A stretch of 64,000 nt of DNA from Zygnema cylindricum (taxonomy: Eukaryota > Streptophyta > Zygnematophyceae > Zygnematales > Zygnemataceae), in contig JBBHKE010001084.1 of the NCBI GenBank assembly GCA_037447655.1, forward strand, positions 58,742 to 122,741. Direction: 5' to 3'. The first letter of the stretch is position 1, and every line of letters begins with the position of its first letter. Positions 32,110-43,091 of this stretch are shown here, piece after piece. Below the pieces are notes generated by a model. The model saw only the letters and a list, made by a program, of their open reading frames with translations, did no database searches and was not told the DNA's origin. Both the position numbers and the translations under genes were made by a program.

Positions 32110-35100
32110 TTATAAGTACACCAGCTTCTTCCGAAACATTCCAATTCTTTCCAACAAAATGACAACTTCAGTCATTGTTGGTCGCTCCTCCGGTTTTATC
32201 ATTGTACACATGAGACCCAGTTTTAGAGTCCCAAACACTTCGCCAACTTCTTCCTCTTGTAAATCCAATCTTGAGTCAACCGTATCGAAAGCCGTTCTAT
32301 CCATAAATGACCTACTCACCCAAGAAGCTAATGAATCCTCACCAAACATTCGATCCGTGGGTCGTTTTCCAGTCACCACTTCCAATATCACTACTCCAAA
32401 TGCGAAAACGTCCGACTTGACGGACAATTTTCTCGAATGTAAATATTCCAAAGCCATATATCCAACTGTTCCACATACTACTGTTGACATATGACCGTCC
32501 TCATCTTGATGTATGTCTCTCGCAAGACCAAAATCGGCAACATGAGCTTGTAAATCCTCATTCACAAGAATGTTTTCAGGTTTTATATCGCGATGGATTA
32601 CTGCCGGATAATTATCATGGTGAAGGTGTTTCAAGCCTCTAGCTGCTCCTAGCAACATTTTATGTCTCACTTCCCACTTTTCAAAAACAGGTTTATTGTT
32701 ACGAATATAGCTCGCAAGGTCTCCTCCGGAAAGGCACTCGTAAATGAGTAAAGTCTCCGTATCACTGACGTAACTTCCGATGAGCTTCACAATGTTGCGA
32801 TGTTTTAACTTTCCCAACGCTTTTATTTCAGCTTGAAGTTCCCGATTTCCCTGACTGCTTCCTTGGTCAAGTCGCTTAATGGCTACCGCAGTTTTGCCGT
32901 CAGCGAGGATCGCCCTGCGGATTAAAAAAAAATACATTTTTATATGCATTTATATTCATATTTATATACATATTTAGGTACGTTCCTCTCCCTCTCTCTC
33001 CCTCTGTCTCCCTCCTCCCTCTCCCTCCTCTGTCTCCTTCCTCGGTCCTCCATCTCTCCCTCTCTCCCTCTCTCTTCCTTTCTCTTGCTCTCTCTCCCTC
33101 TCTCTCTGTCCCTCTCACTCCCTCTCCCTCTCCCTCCTCCCCCTTTCTCTCCCTCCCTCCTACCCTCTCTCCCTCCCTCCTCCCTCTACCTCCCTCTCCC
33201 TCCTCCCCCTTTCTCTCCCTCCCTCCTACCCTCTCTCCCTCCCTCCCTCTCTCTCCCTCTCCCTCCTCCCTCACCCTCCCTGCTCCCTCCTCCCTCTACT
33301 CCTCCCTCTACTCCTCCCTCTCCCTCTTCCCTCCCTTTCCCTCCTCCCTCTCCCTCTCCCTCTCCCTCCTCCCTCTCCCTCCCTCTTCCTCCTCCCTCTC
33401 CCTCTTCCCTCCTCCCTCTCCCCCTCCCCCTCCCCCTCCTCCCCCTCCCCCTCCCCCTCCCCCCCTCCCCCCTCCCCCTCCCCCTCCCCCCTCCCCCTCC
33501 CCCTCCCCCTCCCCCTCCCCCTCCCCCTCCCCCTCCCCCTCCCCCTCCCCCTCCCCCTCCCCCTCCCATCACATAACAAAAAGCAATAATATGCAAGTGA
33601 TAAGAACCCCCCTCCCTCCCCCTCCCTCTGGATTTCCTCCCATCACATAACAAAAAGCAATAATATGCACGTGATAAGAACTAAAAAAAACTTAAGGACT
33701 CAAAAAATTTAAGGGACAAACTAGCTAAACGTAGAATTGTATAGCGATAAACACACTGATATATTTTCTGTAACATTTTTTTTGTAAAATAGTGAAACAA
33801 TAAGCATATTTGCATATTCTCGAAACACTTGGGCCTAGAAGATGAATATATAGTAAAAAGAAACGCAAAAAGATGTAAACAATTTAATCTTCTGGAGAAT
33901 TCAAAACGACGTTTTTTAACTCTAGTTTCTGAAACTGTTCATATGGTGCAATACATGTTGAGACGATGAAGCCTGTTATAAGAAAAAACAAAAGAAATGC
34001 AGGCATTACAATTCAAACTATTCATCCGCACATAAGAACACCTAGTGAACAAAAACTTATTTATAGGCGTTTTTATTTAAAACAAACTTACTTATAAACA
34101 GATCCGAATCCACCAGTACCAAGAAGTCGCGATTCAGACCAATTGTCTGTCGCCTTTAAAATAGCTTTATAAGTGAGTGGAAAGGGCAAGCTATGATAAA
34201 GCTCCAGTTTTCCTCCATCAGGTCCCTTTTTCAAGTATAGCCCATTTCCATAAGCCTCAATAAGGACAATACTCACAAACACACATACACTTCCAAAAAG
34301 TATCACCAAAGTCACTCCGAGAGAGAGATCAGATGGACAAGAGTTAAGTGGAGCTCCGCAAAGATTTAAATTGTTTGCAAATGCAGAAGCGTCAAAAAGA
34401 CTCAAATTTCCTTTTGGAATCTGATTTGACAAAAAATTATCCGCAAAGCTGACAAATTTGAGTCCTGGGAGACCAGAAAGGCTCTCAGGAATGGAGCCTG
34501 TAAGCTTATTTTTGGAGAGATTTAACGCAACAAGGAGGATAAGGCTGCCGAGGTCGGACGGAATGTTCCCAGACAGTTTATTATTGCTAAAGTCGAGGAC
34601 ATTTAGTTCCATATTATTGCTAATTTCGGTTGGAATACTGTTCGAGAGATGGTTACCATGGAGCTTCAAAATAGAAAGAACAGGTAAATTGCCAAGCTGT
34701 GAAGGGATGTCGCCAGTTAGGTTGTTATTAGCGAGAGAGAGAATTTGGAGATTCGTGAGGTTTCCGATCTCGAGAGGGATTTTTCCCGAAAAATTGTTAT
34801 AGTCGAGTATAACCTGGGCTAGCTGATTTAAACCATCAAACGTGTTTGGAAGGAAACCCTCCATGCGGTTGTTAAAAAGAAAAAGTTTTCGTAGTGAAGT
34901 ATTTTGTGAAAGCAAATCTGGAATTGAGAGTGGTCCTGTGAGGTCATTGAAGCTGAGGTCTAAAGCTTCCAGTCTTTGTAAAAAAAAAATCTCAGATGGT
35001 ACTATCCCAGTAAGTTTATTTGACGAAATGTTGAGAGTGGTTAAGTTCGAATTGTTTGCGATTAACGAAGGAATGGATCCAGAAAGTTCATTGCCAGAAA

Positions 35101-36826
35101 TATCGAGCTTCAAAATGCTAGAGTTGAAGATATTAGAAGGTAAAGTCCCATTGAAATTGTTGTTTGGTGCTAGAAAATACTCTAACTTTGTTTTAAACAT
35201 GGACGAGGGCAGTGGGCCAGTGAGGTAGTTGTTGCCCACATTCAAAATTGACAAGGTAACATTTGGATGGAAATTATTTGGGAGAGTCCCCGAGAAAAGA
35301 TTGTCAGACAGGATCAGCTCTAAGATGACAACCGCAGAAGAATTAAGAAAAAAGGCTGGAATGGGACCGCTAAAAAAATTATGTGACAGGTCAAAACGAG
35401 TGCAAGAAAAATTAAGGCAGCAGTTGGCAAGTTCTACTGGAAATTCTCCTGATATGCTGTTATATGCAACTGAAAGTACTTCTAAATTTGTCAAGTTTCC
35501 GAATTCTGGAGGAATGGGTCCATGGAGACCACAATGTGGACATACAAACATATGCAGATTAGTGCAGTTGGCTAATTTTGGATTTAGAGTTGCATTAAGG
35601 GGATTAAACTGAAGAAAGAGTAGACTCAGAAAAGACAATTTGCCGAACGAGTCAGGAATAGGACCAGTGAGATTGTTCGAACTCAAATCAAGAAAATATA
35701 GTTTTCTGCATTGACCCATGGAAGAGGGAATTGGTCCTGAAAAGAAGTTGTTGCTTAATTGAAGATCTAAAAGAGACTCAAAAGCGGACCAGTCAATTTG
35801 GGACGATAAATCGCCACTGAGCATGTTATACGATGCATGAAAAAGAGTCAAGTTTTTGCAGTTTTCGAGACTTGAAGGTATGGCCCCTACAAACCAATTG
35901 CCACTAAAAATTACACTTGTAAAATTACAATTGAAGAACAAAGATTCTGGAATTTCATTCACTAATTCATTGTACCCTAAATCTAGTTGACTCAAGGAAT
36001 CAATCATCCCTAATTCAGCCGGAATGCTCCCATTAAAGGTATTATTGTTTAAAGCAAGCTCTTCAAGTTTCCCCAATGTTCCAATATTAGGTGGAATTGT
36101 TCCCCAGAAGTTATTGTCGTTTAAACACAAAATTGTAACATTGATGAGGTTTCCGATTTCCGGAGGCAATTCCCCCATAAAAAGATTTCTTTTCAAGCTG
36201 AGAAACTCCAGTTTTTTGAGATTCCAGAGAGTCTTTGCAATCGTTCCCGAGAGATAATTAACCGATAAGTCCAAACGCTTTAAATTCGCTAAATTCCCGA
36301 TCGTTTCCGGAATGTTTCCGGTCAAGGAATTAGATGAGAAGCTAAGAATCTCGAGATTTGTGCAATTACCAATGGAATCTGGAATGGAGCCAGTGAGAAA
36401 ATTAAACGAAAAATCGGCGTATCGTAAAACCCTAATTTTCCCAATTGAGTCCGGAATGCTTCCCTTAAAGTTGTTATTGGCGATAGAGATTCTCTCGAGT
36501 CGGTCAAGATTCCCAATTGCCGAACCAAAAAATCCTCCGATTCCGGTTCCCGCGAGATCGAGACTCGAAACTCTCCCATTGGTGCAAATAATGCCCGGCC
36601 AATCGCAAGTCTCCTTTAAATCATTCCATCCCAAAAGGAGGCCACGTGGATCGAATTTAATTCCTTTTTTAAAAGCGAGAAGCGCGGCGGTGTCGGTTGC
36701 GAGACTCCGGAGAGGTTCGGGAGAGGCGTGAGAGAGGTTTGGGAGGAAGGAGAGAATGAGGAGAGAGAGGAAGAGGGAGAGGAAGAAGAAGGAGAAGGAA
36801 GGGGAAAAGGGGGAGGTAAGAGGCAT
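32110..36826 (-). CDS. LRR receptor-like kinase, two exons (36,826-34,092 and 32,914-32,110)
   Basis: Plasma-membrane receptor kinase of 1,179 residues. The start at 36,826 (MPLTSP) gives a signal peptide of about 35 residues. An upstream in-frame ATG at 37,093 would place low-complexity sequence before it. The ectodomain has an N-terminal cap (WNDLKETCDWPGIIC) and roughly 28-30 LxxLxLxxNxLxGxIP repeats, with no obvious island domain. The transmembrane helix is about 836-858. The kinase keeps the glycine loop GTGGFGSVY (about 903), Lys925, Glu942, HRD (1019-1021) and DFG (1039-1041), so it looks active. The APE motif reads ALE and the catalytic loop has KPEN. The intron (32,915-34,091; GTAAGT...CCGCAG, phase 2) splits the codon after Tyr911 and restores YKAILADGK. 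Kinase similarity (SQGNRE, STVVCGTVGYM) points to the LRR-X/EMS1-BRI1 class. The ligand is unknown. Confidence 0.9.
32990..33567 (-). repeat. Intronic polypurine tract, (GAGGGG)n on the gene strand
   Basis: Inside the RLK intron the plus strand is CT-rich from 32,990. It becomes a nearly pure C-rich hexamer array (CCCCCT)n from about 33,420 to 33,567. The transcript would carry long GA- and G-rich runs about 75-650 nt before the acceptor. Long frames here (polyproline-like on plus, Gly/Arg on minus) are products of the repeat and not genes. Confidence 0.9.
33568..33681. repeat. Two-copy direct repeat beside the C-rich array
   Basis: CCCATCACATAACAAAAAGC with the following AATAATATGCA(A/C)GTGATAAGAAC occurs twice, starting at about 33,565 and 33,639. 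The copies are separated by a short C-rich spacer. It is intronic. Confidence 0.7.
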
Positions 36827-37400
36827 GGTGAGGGAGTGCTGAAGGGGAAAGGAGGAGGAAAGGAGGTGTGGAGGGACGGGGGAAAGGGAGAGGGGAAGGA
36901 GATAGGGAATGAGGGAAGAATAAGAAAAAAAGACGGAAAGAAATGAGAATGGAAGGAGAGAGAGGGAGCTGGAAAAGTAAGGGAAGGAGGACGAGAGGGA
37001 GGGAAGGATAAAACTTTTTGGAGGGGAAGTTGGAGAGGAAGGAGAGATAGTTAAAAAGGAGGAATGGTAAAAAAAAAAAAAAAGGGAAGTCAAAATATCA
37101 AAAAGGGGAGATAAAAGAAGAAATTTTAAGTCACGAAGGAGAAATGTAGAGGTAGAGAGGAGAAAAAAAAAAGGTAAGAAAAGAGGGAAAGAAAATCATT
37201 AAAGAGAAAAAAGAAACAAGTGATAAAAAAATAAGACGATAAATTAAGACCCAAAACTCATTAAGTAATACTGAGGAGGAGAGGGAGAGAGAGGGAGAGG
37301 AGAGGGAAGAGAGAGGGAGAAGGGAGGGAAAGGAGGAGAGGAAGAAGTGGGCCATGAGATGGAAAGAGAATGGAGTGTCGGGGAAGAGAGGAGAGAGACA
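36827..37400 (-). promoter_or_regulatory. Pyrimidine-rich leader/promoter of the receptor kinase gene
   Basis: On the gene strand this is dominated by CT-rich and T-rich tracts, continuous in frame with the coding start. Plant 5' UTRs are often CT-rich. No TATA box can be assigned confidently. Confidence 0.4.
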
Positions 37401-37522
37401 ATATAAAGATCTGCTCAGAATCGTCTCTTAGATCCGATTGGCTTAAAAGATCATCCCAGCCGACAAATCTCAAGCCAACAAATTTTCGTACATCAAGTTC
37501 ATTAAGACTGCGCTGTCATTGG

Positions 37523-37587
37523 TCCGTACAACTTTCGGAAAAAGTTACGTACGGATAAATTTACGTACGGGAAAATTTTACGTACGG
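37523..37587. promoter_or_regulatory. GTAC motif cluster upstream of the receptor kinase gene
   Basis: TCCGTACAA (37,523-37,531) fits the SBP-box consensus TNCGTACAA. It is followed by three TACGTACGG units spaced 17-19 bp apart. The cluster lies about 700-760 bp before the ATG. Function is inferred from motif identity only. Confidence 0.35.
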
Positions 37588-37619
37588 ATAGCGTCGGGCG
37601 CCTGCGCGGGACTCTGAGT

Positions 37620-38306
37620 GGCTGGAGTCCATTTAGGCCAATTTTCGGGTAAAAAAAAAAAAAAAACCTCCTTTTTTTGTCTTATTGACTGGATGGATGG
37701 GCCAATTACATGAAGCGGGTCAATTCCACCTATTTACAATTCGCCGCCTACTTATTATTATATAATTCCACCTATTTATATATCTGGCCGAGTTCAGACA
37801 AAACGTTTTTTGAAATGTGAATATTTAATTTGAGCCAGCTTTATGTGTGAAACGTTTTTTTCTCGTTATCAAGTCCCTAAATTCAGCGAATCACTTTCCT
37901 GCTTTTGGAGACAAAAAAAAAAATTGTCGTGCACGTTTCAAGGTGAAATTTTAGGGTTTTTCTGTTTCTTTCGTCTTTCTTGTAGCCACTAGCCACACGT
38001 GTAACAAAATAAAAGGTTCGGCTGATTTTCCGCGGCTATCCCAATCATTGAGCTTCTACATGACTATTTGTGCGCGTCATAATTTTTTTTGTCTTGACCC
38101 ACATATTGCAACAAAATGGCCCCAGCCCTTGGATGTGAAGGATAATTGTACATGTCGTACAGTTTTCTGAGAAAAAATCAATACAGTTTGCTCTAAACTG
38201 TAAAAATGACCGTCAACAAAGAAATGAAAAAAATCGTCGATGTGATTACTTCATCTGTACGGTAAAATCTCGTACAGTACCGTTATCGTACTTCCAAGGC
38301 GCAAGC
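37620..38306. other. No gene seen
   Basis: AT-rich intergenic sequence with scattered GTAC motifs. No coding or RNA feature is recognised. Confidence 0.4.
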
Positions 38307-38308
38307 TA

Positions 38309-38844
38309 CACCGCGCATCGTTATTCGTGTCAAAGTTTAAATAGTGTGTAATTAAATATACCGTCATTGACGCTAATTAAGAATTTGAAAATTAAAAAAA
38401 AAAGGTTTATTCTAATTTCAGTGTTAACGCTAATTTGGAACAACAAAAATGGAAAATTTTCTGTACAATTATATGCATTATTATATGTATCCGTACAAAA
38501 TATACAAAAATCGTACACCGTGGTGAAATTTAAATATCCGTACATGTCAGACTAATTTACGTGTCAGAGCAATTCCGTTTTTTTAGCGCACGTTCCTATG
38601 CGTACGCGTCCGATTTAATTCATTTGTAAAACTTTCACTTGAAAAGGTACATTTATGTACGGTCTGACATCGACCGTACAACACGCTATTTAGATCTTAT
38701 TGAACTTTAGTTCTTTACGCTATTTTGTACGCTACCTCAATTAACGTCAAGGAAAAATTAAAATCATGTATCCTATTTGAGGAAAAAAATCAAAATTTTA
38801 AGAACCCAAATTAGTGACTTCAACACTAATAACGATGCGCGGTG
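38309..38844. mobile_element. Stowaway-like element with unrelated longer interior
   Basis: CACCGCGCATCGTTATTCGTGT and its inverted partner ACACTAATAACGATGCGCGGTG are bounded by TA (38,307 and 38,845). At 536 bp it is more than twice the usual 220 bp, and its centre does not match the short copies. It is probably a distinct non-autonomous derivative using the same ends. Confidence 0.72.
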
Positions 38845-38849
38845 TAGCG

Positions 38850-39083
38850 TCACGCTACTAGATATTTTAATCGGCGTCAGTCCGTACAGATACGCAGTCA
38901 AATCTTTGTACTTTTCGAAACTTTCAATATACCCGGCCGGCTCAACAGGATCCTACGTGGTACCAAAAGGAATCGAACAAGTAAACAAATTTTGCTTTAC
39001 TGGCACGACCTGATGGAAGGGTGTTACAAATATTACTGCCGGTAAACGTGACCGTACAATTACTGGGAAAGCCTGATGGAAGG
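38850..39083. repeat. Fragment of a Harbinger-like element (right half)
   Basis: CACGCTACTAGATATTTTAATCGGCGT through GCCTGATGGAAGGCTACCC matches the right part of the element at 44,806-45,569. It is followed by TAA. No left terminus is found, so it is truncated, possibly by the Stowaway-like insertion on its left. Confidence 0.65.
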
Positions 39084-39112
39084 CTACCCTAACCCGTTGA
39101 TCACTATCGCAA

Positions 39113-39402
39113 GACATTTTTCGGGCACTCAAACGTCTTTAGCTAGTCTTCAGCCGTTGATTTTTTCTATGCAGGGCAAGCAATTGAAAACGGTTAGGAG
39201 AATTACAATATCGAAGTTTTGCCCTCGTTTTGAAGACAAATCGTATAGATCGAACAGTTTCTGGGGTAAATCTTCATACGGTCTGCCCTGAAACTGTACG
39301 GAAGACCCTCAACAAGAGAACAAATTTCTTCAATGTAGCTACCCTAGGTCTCACCTTTCGATAGTTGGAAAATTCGGGTACTTTTGAGTGCCCGGAAAAT
39401 GT
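39113..39402. repeat. Inverted-repeat-bounded segment, unclassified
   Basis: ACATTTTTCGGGCACTCAAA at 39,113 is matched at 19 of 20 positions by the inverted TTTGAGTGCCCGGAAAATGT ending near 39,400. I could not find a clear target duplication, so the superfamily is open. Confidence 0.5.
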
Positions 39403-40097
39403 TTAAGAGGAAGGGCGGGCAGTATTTCAAATCTCTTGCGTAATATGGAGATTATTTTCAAAGCTGCCCAAATTTTGTATTGGCCAATGAAGCGCACCTA
39501 CGCAGTCTATTTTTTATTTCTACCTTTCCGCATTTTCGATGCATTTCAAACTATTCCACTGGATTCACAGAGCGTACAGCAAACTTGAACTTTGGTAATT
39601 GCACGTCCGACAATGATTGGAAACACTTCGAGACGTCGCCTAAGACTCTTGTACAATCTGAGACGTCAAATTAGTCCTTCATGATATCGCCGGACCCGGA
39701 AAGTCAACGAAGTCCGTCATTGGTGGGCAATCTGATAGCGCCTTGGGGAAGAGATTGAAACAATGTACACGTCACGCCATGCTGACCTTATGTATCAAAA
39801 AGATCTGGCGAGCAATTTAAAACCAATCGAAATTCGCCAAACAATCAACAGAAAAGACCTTTCGACATTCTGCACGTTGCGTCGATCTCGACACGTGGCG
39901 AGAGCATGCACACCAATGCCTTTCCTGAAAGTCATGAAATCAAAGTAGGGAGGCGGCTTTGGTATGGCTGATGAGCCCTACAGCGATCCACGTCCGAGAA
40001 ATTAATTGTCAGTTTTCGCGTTCAAAAGCTCGAAAAATGTACATTCTGGCATAAATGTCCAATTCGTACGGACTTGGATTTTTTCCTGAAAACTACG
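39403..40097. other. No gene seen
   Basis: Intergenic sequence. Short frames only, none recognisable. Confidence 0.4.
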
Positions 40098-40100
40098 TAA

Positions 40101-40865
40101 GGGTACGGCCCCATGTATGTGTAACTTAGCGAACTTATTCTGTATTTTAGCGCGGATCCGGCGGACCCGGATTTCACGTGTCTCTATGTCTTTACTCGAA
40201 ATTGTTACTTAAGTTTGTGACGATTGTATACGTCGACAATACCCATGACGGCTGTCACCGTGTACAATTTGTCTTTGCCGCACCTTATTTTTTCGAAACT
40301 TTTTGAAGACACGTCGTAATTTTTTAAACGATTTGCGGATTTGGCATGTCGCATGTCATTGCGTGACATCGTAGACGTGCAGCCTTGCAGCCGTGGCTGT
40401 ACGATATGCCTTTGCGCAAACCTCTACCGTACGGCCGCCATGACTTCGCAGATTTTTCACCTTCGCAGATTTTTAAACTTTGTGTGAAATGACACTGCAG
40501 CATCGAGACCCCTGCAAAGAAAAACCGTACAACATGCAAGCGGACAAAAAAACAACCCTGTAATTTTTTTCGTCGTCAAAAACTTCTAAAAACTTTTCAC
40601 ACTTGGGAGTATGTTTTCCTATTGGTTTTATTTTGCTTAAAACACATTGCCTATGTAATTTATGAAAAGTTTGAAGATGACGTGACAATGGGTCGAAAAA
40701 ACGAATGACGACAAATTTTCGTAAATCCTAAGTTCGCGGATGACGCAAATTGTACTCTACAAATTTGCGATTTCTTCGTACGGCTGCAACTTTGGCAGTA
40801 CGGCCCTAAGTTACAAAGGATAACGACAGAAAATAATCCGTACTTAGCCACATGGGGCCGTACCC
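40101..40865. mobile_element. PIF/Harbinger-type MITE, copy 3 (inverted)
   Basis: This is a 765-bp element with ends GGGTACGGCCCCATGT and its inverted match, and a TAA duplication (40,098-40,100 and 40,866-40,868). The GGCGGACCCGGAT and TTTTGCTTAAAACACATTGC blocks align in reverse to copies 1 and 2. No transposase. Confidence 0.85.
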
Positions 40866-41084
40866 TAATATTCGTTTGTTTCGTAGCTTTCGTAAATTTC
40901 GTACGTCTCAACTGCACAGAAAATTGTACGGACATTAACAAAAACTTTGTTTCATTTGCGCGCGCTTATTTTTTATCTTGTCCTCCACTCCGTCTTCAGA
41001 AGGAAACCGCCGTTGGAGACGCCGTAAATTCCGGCGCGCGCCGCTAGTTCGTTGCACTTATCAGTTTTGCTTCATTTGTGAGCT

Positions 41085-41370
41085 CGTATTTTTATCTGAG
41101 CGGCGAGCTGCGGAATTTATGGCGTCTCGCACGTGTATTTTTATCTGAGCGGCGAGCGGCGGAATTTATGGCGTCCCGCACGCGTATTTTTATCTGAGCG
41201 GCGAGCGGCGAAATTTATGGCGTCCCGCACGCGTATTTTTATCTGAGCGGCGAGCGGCGGAAATTACGGTGCTCGCACGCGTATTTTTATCTGAGCGGCG
41301 AGCCGTGGAATTTATGGCGTCTCGCAAGCGTATATTTATCTGAGCGGCGAGCCGCGGAATATATGGCTTC
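41085..41370. repeat. 49-bp minisatellite, about six units
   Basis: The unit contains TATTTTTATCTGAGCGGCGA and GAATTTATGGCGTC. It recurs at starts 41,093, 41,142, 41,191, 41,240, 41,288 and 41,337. The array lies between two diverged direct copies (40,990-41,075 and 41,440-41,520) containing CCGTCTTCAGAAGGAA and CTAGTTCGTTGC. Confidence 0.85.
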
Positions 41371-41684
41371 TCCAACGGCGGCTTCCTTGAGCCGTTTTGC
41401 TTCATTAACGCGCACGTATTTTCATCTTTCCTACAATCCGTCTTCAGAAGGAAGCTGCCGTTTGAGACGTTGTAAATCCCGGCGCTCGCCTCTAGTTCGT
41501 TGCTCGTTTCAGTTTTAAGGGTTTTCAATATTTAAATATTTGAATTTGAAAAGTACAAAAAATTACAAAGTTTACTTACGAATTTTAAAAGGTTGAAATT
41601 ATTTTATGCGCACTCTACGTAGAATTTGTTAGTTTACTCCGTGCGTTTTATGCGCATAGGACATCTATGCATTCTGGTCCACTA

Positions 41685-41901
41685 CACCGTGAATCGTTAT
41701 TAGTGTTAATGATTTTTTCGTCTCTTAAAACATATTTTCTCTGTACACGCATGTAAATTTATATATTTGACGCTCGCGATTGAAAGGTAAGATTGTCAGC
41801 TTTCGATTAACGGTTTTGAATTGAAAATTGGACATATGTGTACGGAAAAAAGATGTTTTAAGTGGCGAAAAAATTATTAGCACTAATAGCGATACACGGT
41901 G
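41685..41901. mobile_element. Stowaway-like MITE, copy 3
   Basis: CACCGTGAATCGTTATTAGT and its inverted match lie between TA dinucleotides (41,683 and 41,902). At 217 bp it has the same length as copy 1. It can fold into one long hairpin. Confidence 0.8.
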
Positions 41902-42484
41902 TACTGTACAGTACAATATAGGTTTTTTACGAGTTGGCCCGGTCGAAGATGTTGGTGAGAGTCGAACGTACACTGTACCGAACTCGACCGAACCCGAAAC
42001 AAACCTATACTGTGTTGTAATTTGAATTTTTGTGTACCGCACCGAATTATATCCGGTAATCCAAGGTACAGTGTTAATCAAAAACCGAAACGCATGCAAG
42101 ATACAAGCGATTTTCCTACACCGACCATAGTTATTAGACTTAATGATTTATTAGTGTTGATGTCAAATACAAGTTAATAATACTAATTTATTGCAAAGAA
42201 ACGTGGCAAATTGTAGTCCAAGTCTTTCAATAGTGTTGTTCACACTGTTTTGTAATATTTGGATGAAGAAAAAAACGACCAAATTAGCGTTAATAATTAT
42301 AATACTGATGAGCACCTTAATGATGTGTTTCCCCAAATTCTTTTAGCGATAATTCAGATAAACTATACTATCGATTATCTAAAAGCGCAGGGGCTCGATA
42401 TATCATTCAGTGAACGAAAAATTGTTATCGCCGATATATTGGGTGGTGAAAAGAAGGGGGGGAGGTTCACAATTCAGTCTCCAC

Positions 42485-43083
42485 CGGAGGTCGCACACGG
42501 TCAACCGAAACCGTGACCAACCGTTAACCGACCGCTCGCGCCGAATCGAGAATGGATTCGGTTGCCAAATTTTGGGGGCAAGGCAGTTGCGGTCGGTTGA
42601 TTCAAAAAAAAAAGTAGGTAACGCTCAGTTAGGTCAACCAAAAAACAAAAAATAAAGAAAATTTTGTACTGTCCATACAATCCAACATTATTATACTTTG
42701 TACTCTTTGGTATCGTGGAAGTACATGACATCATGATTAACGTCGCAAATGTGACACGATAGTAACACTATTCATTTGGCAAATCTTAGGGAACGCGACA
42801 AATCATAAATATTGGCTTATTCATACGTTGTACATTATTACAAAGTACATTAACGCTAATAACAATGAGCATTGTAATCTTTTACTTTTTCGATTACGGG
42901 CGGGCACGGTTAGTCGCGAGAAATCAAGTTTCCGTTAACTTTCATTTTCGCAAGCATCGGTCGGTTAACGGTTAACAATTTTGGAGCATGACATAACTTA
43001 GTCGGGCGTCGGTTACTCAGATTTTGAAAAAAAAAATTCTTTCGTTTTTCGGTTATGTAAAATTTTGACTTTTGCGACCTCTG
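42485..43083. mobile_element. hAT-type non-autonomous element, TSD GTCTCCAC
   Basis: This is a 599-bp element with ends CGGAGGTCGCA and inverted TGCGACCTCTG. It is flanked by a perfect 8-bp duplication GTCTCCAC at 42,477-42,484 and 43,084-43,091. Related terminal sequence recurs at 50,718-50,850. The interior has no transposase. Confidence 0.88.
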
Positions 43084-43091
43084 GTCTCCAC

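Noticed and set aside
32944-33653. Long frames rich in Pro/Ser/Leu (plus) or Gly/Arg (minus)
   Set aside because: They are translations of a CT/GA low-complexity intronic tract and have no protein character.
34458-36731. Plus-strand ORFs opposite the receptor kinase
   Set aside because: They are periodic antisense products of the LRR coding repeats.
42116-42885. A further Stowaway-like element
   Set aside because: Similar words occur at both ends (CTACACCGACCATAGTTATTAG and CTAATAACAATGAGC), but the right one lies inside the hAT-type element at 42,485-43,083, so they cannot be one simple insertion.
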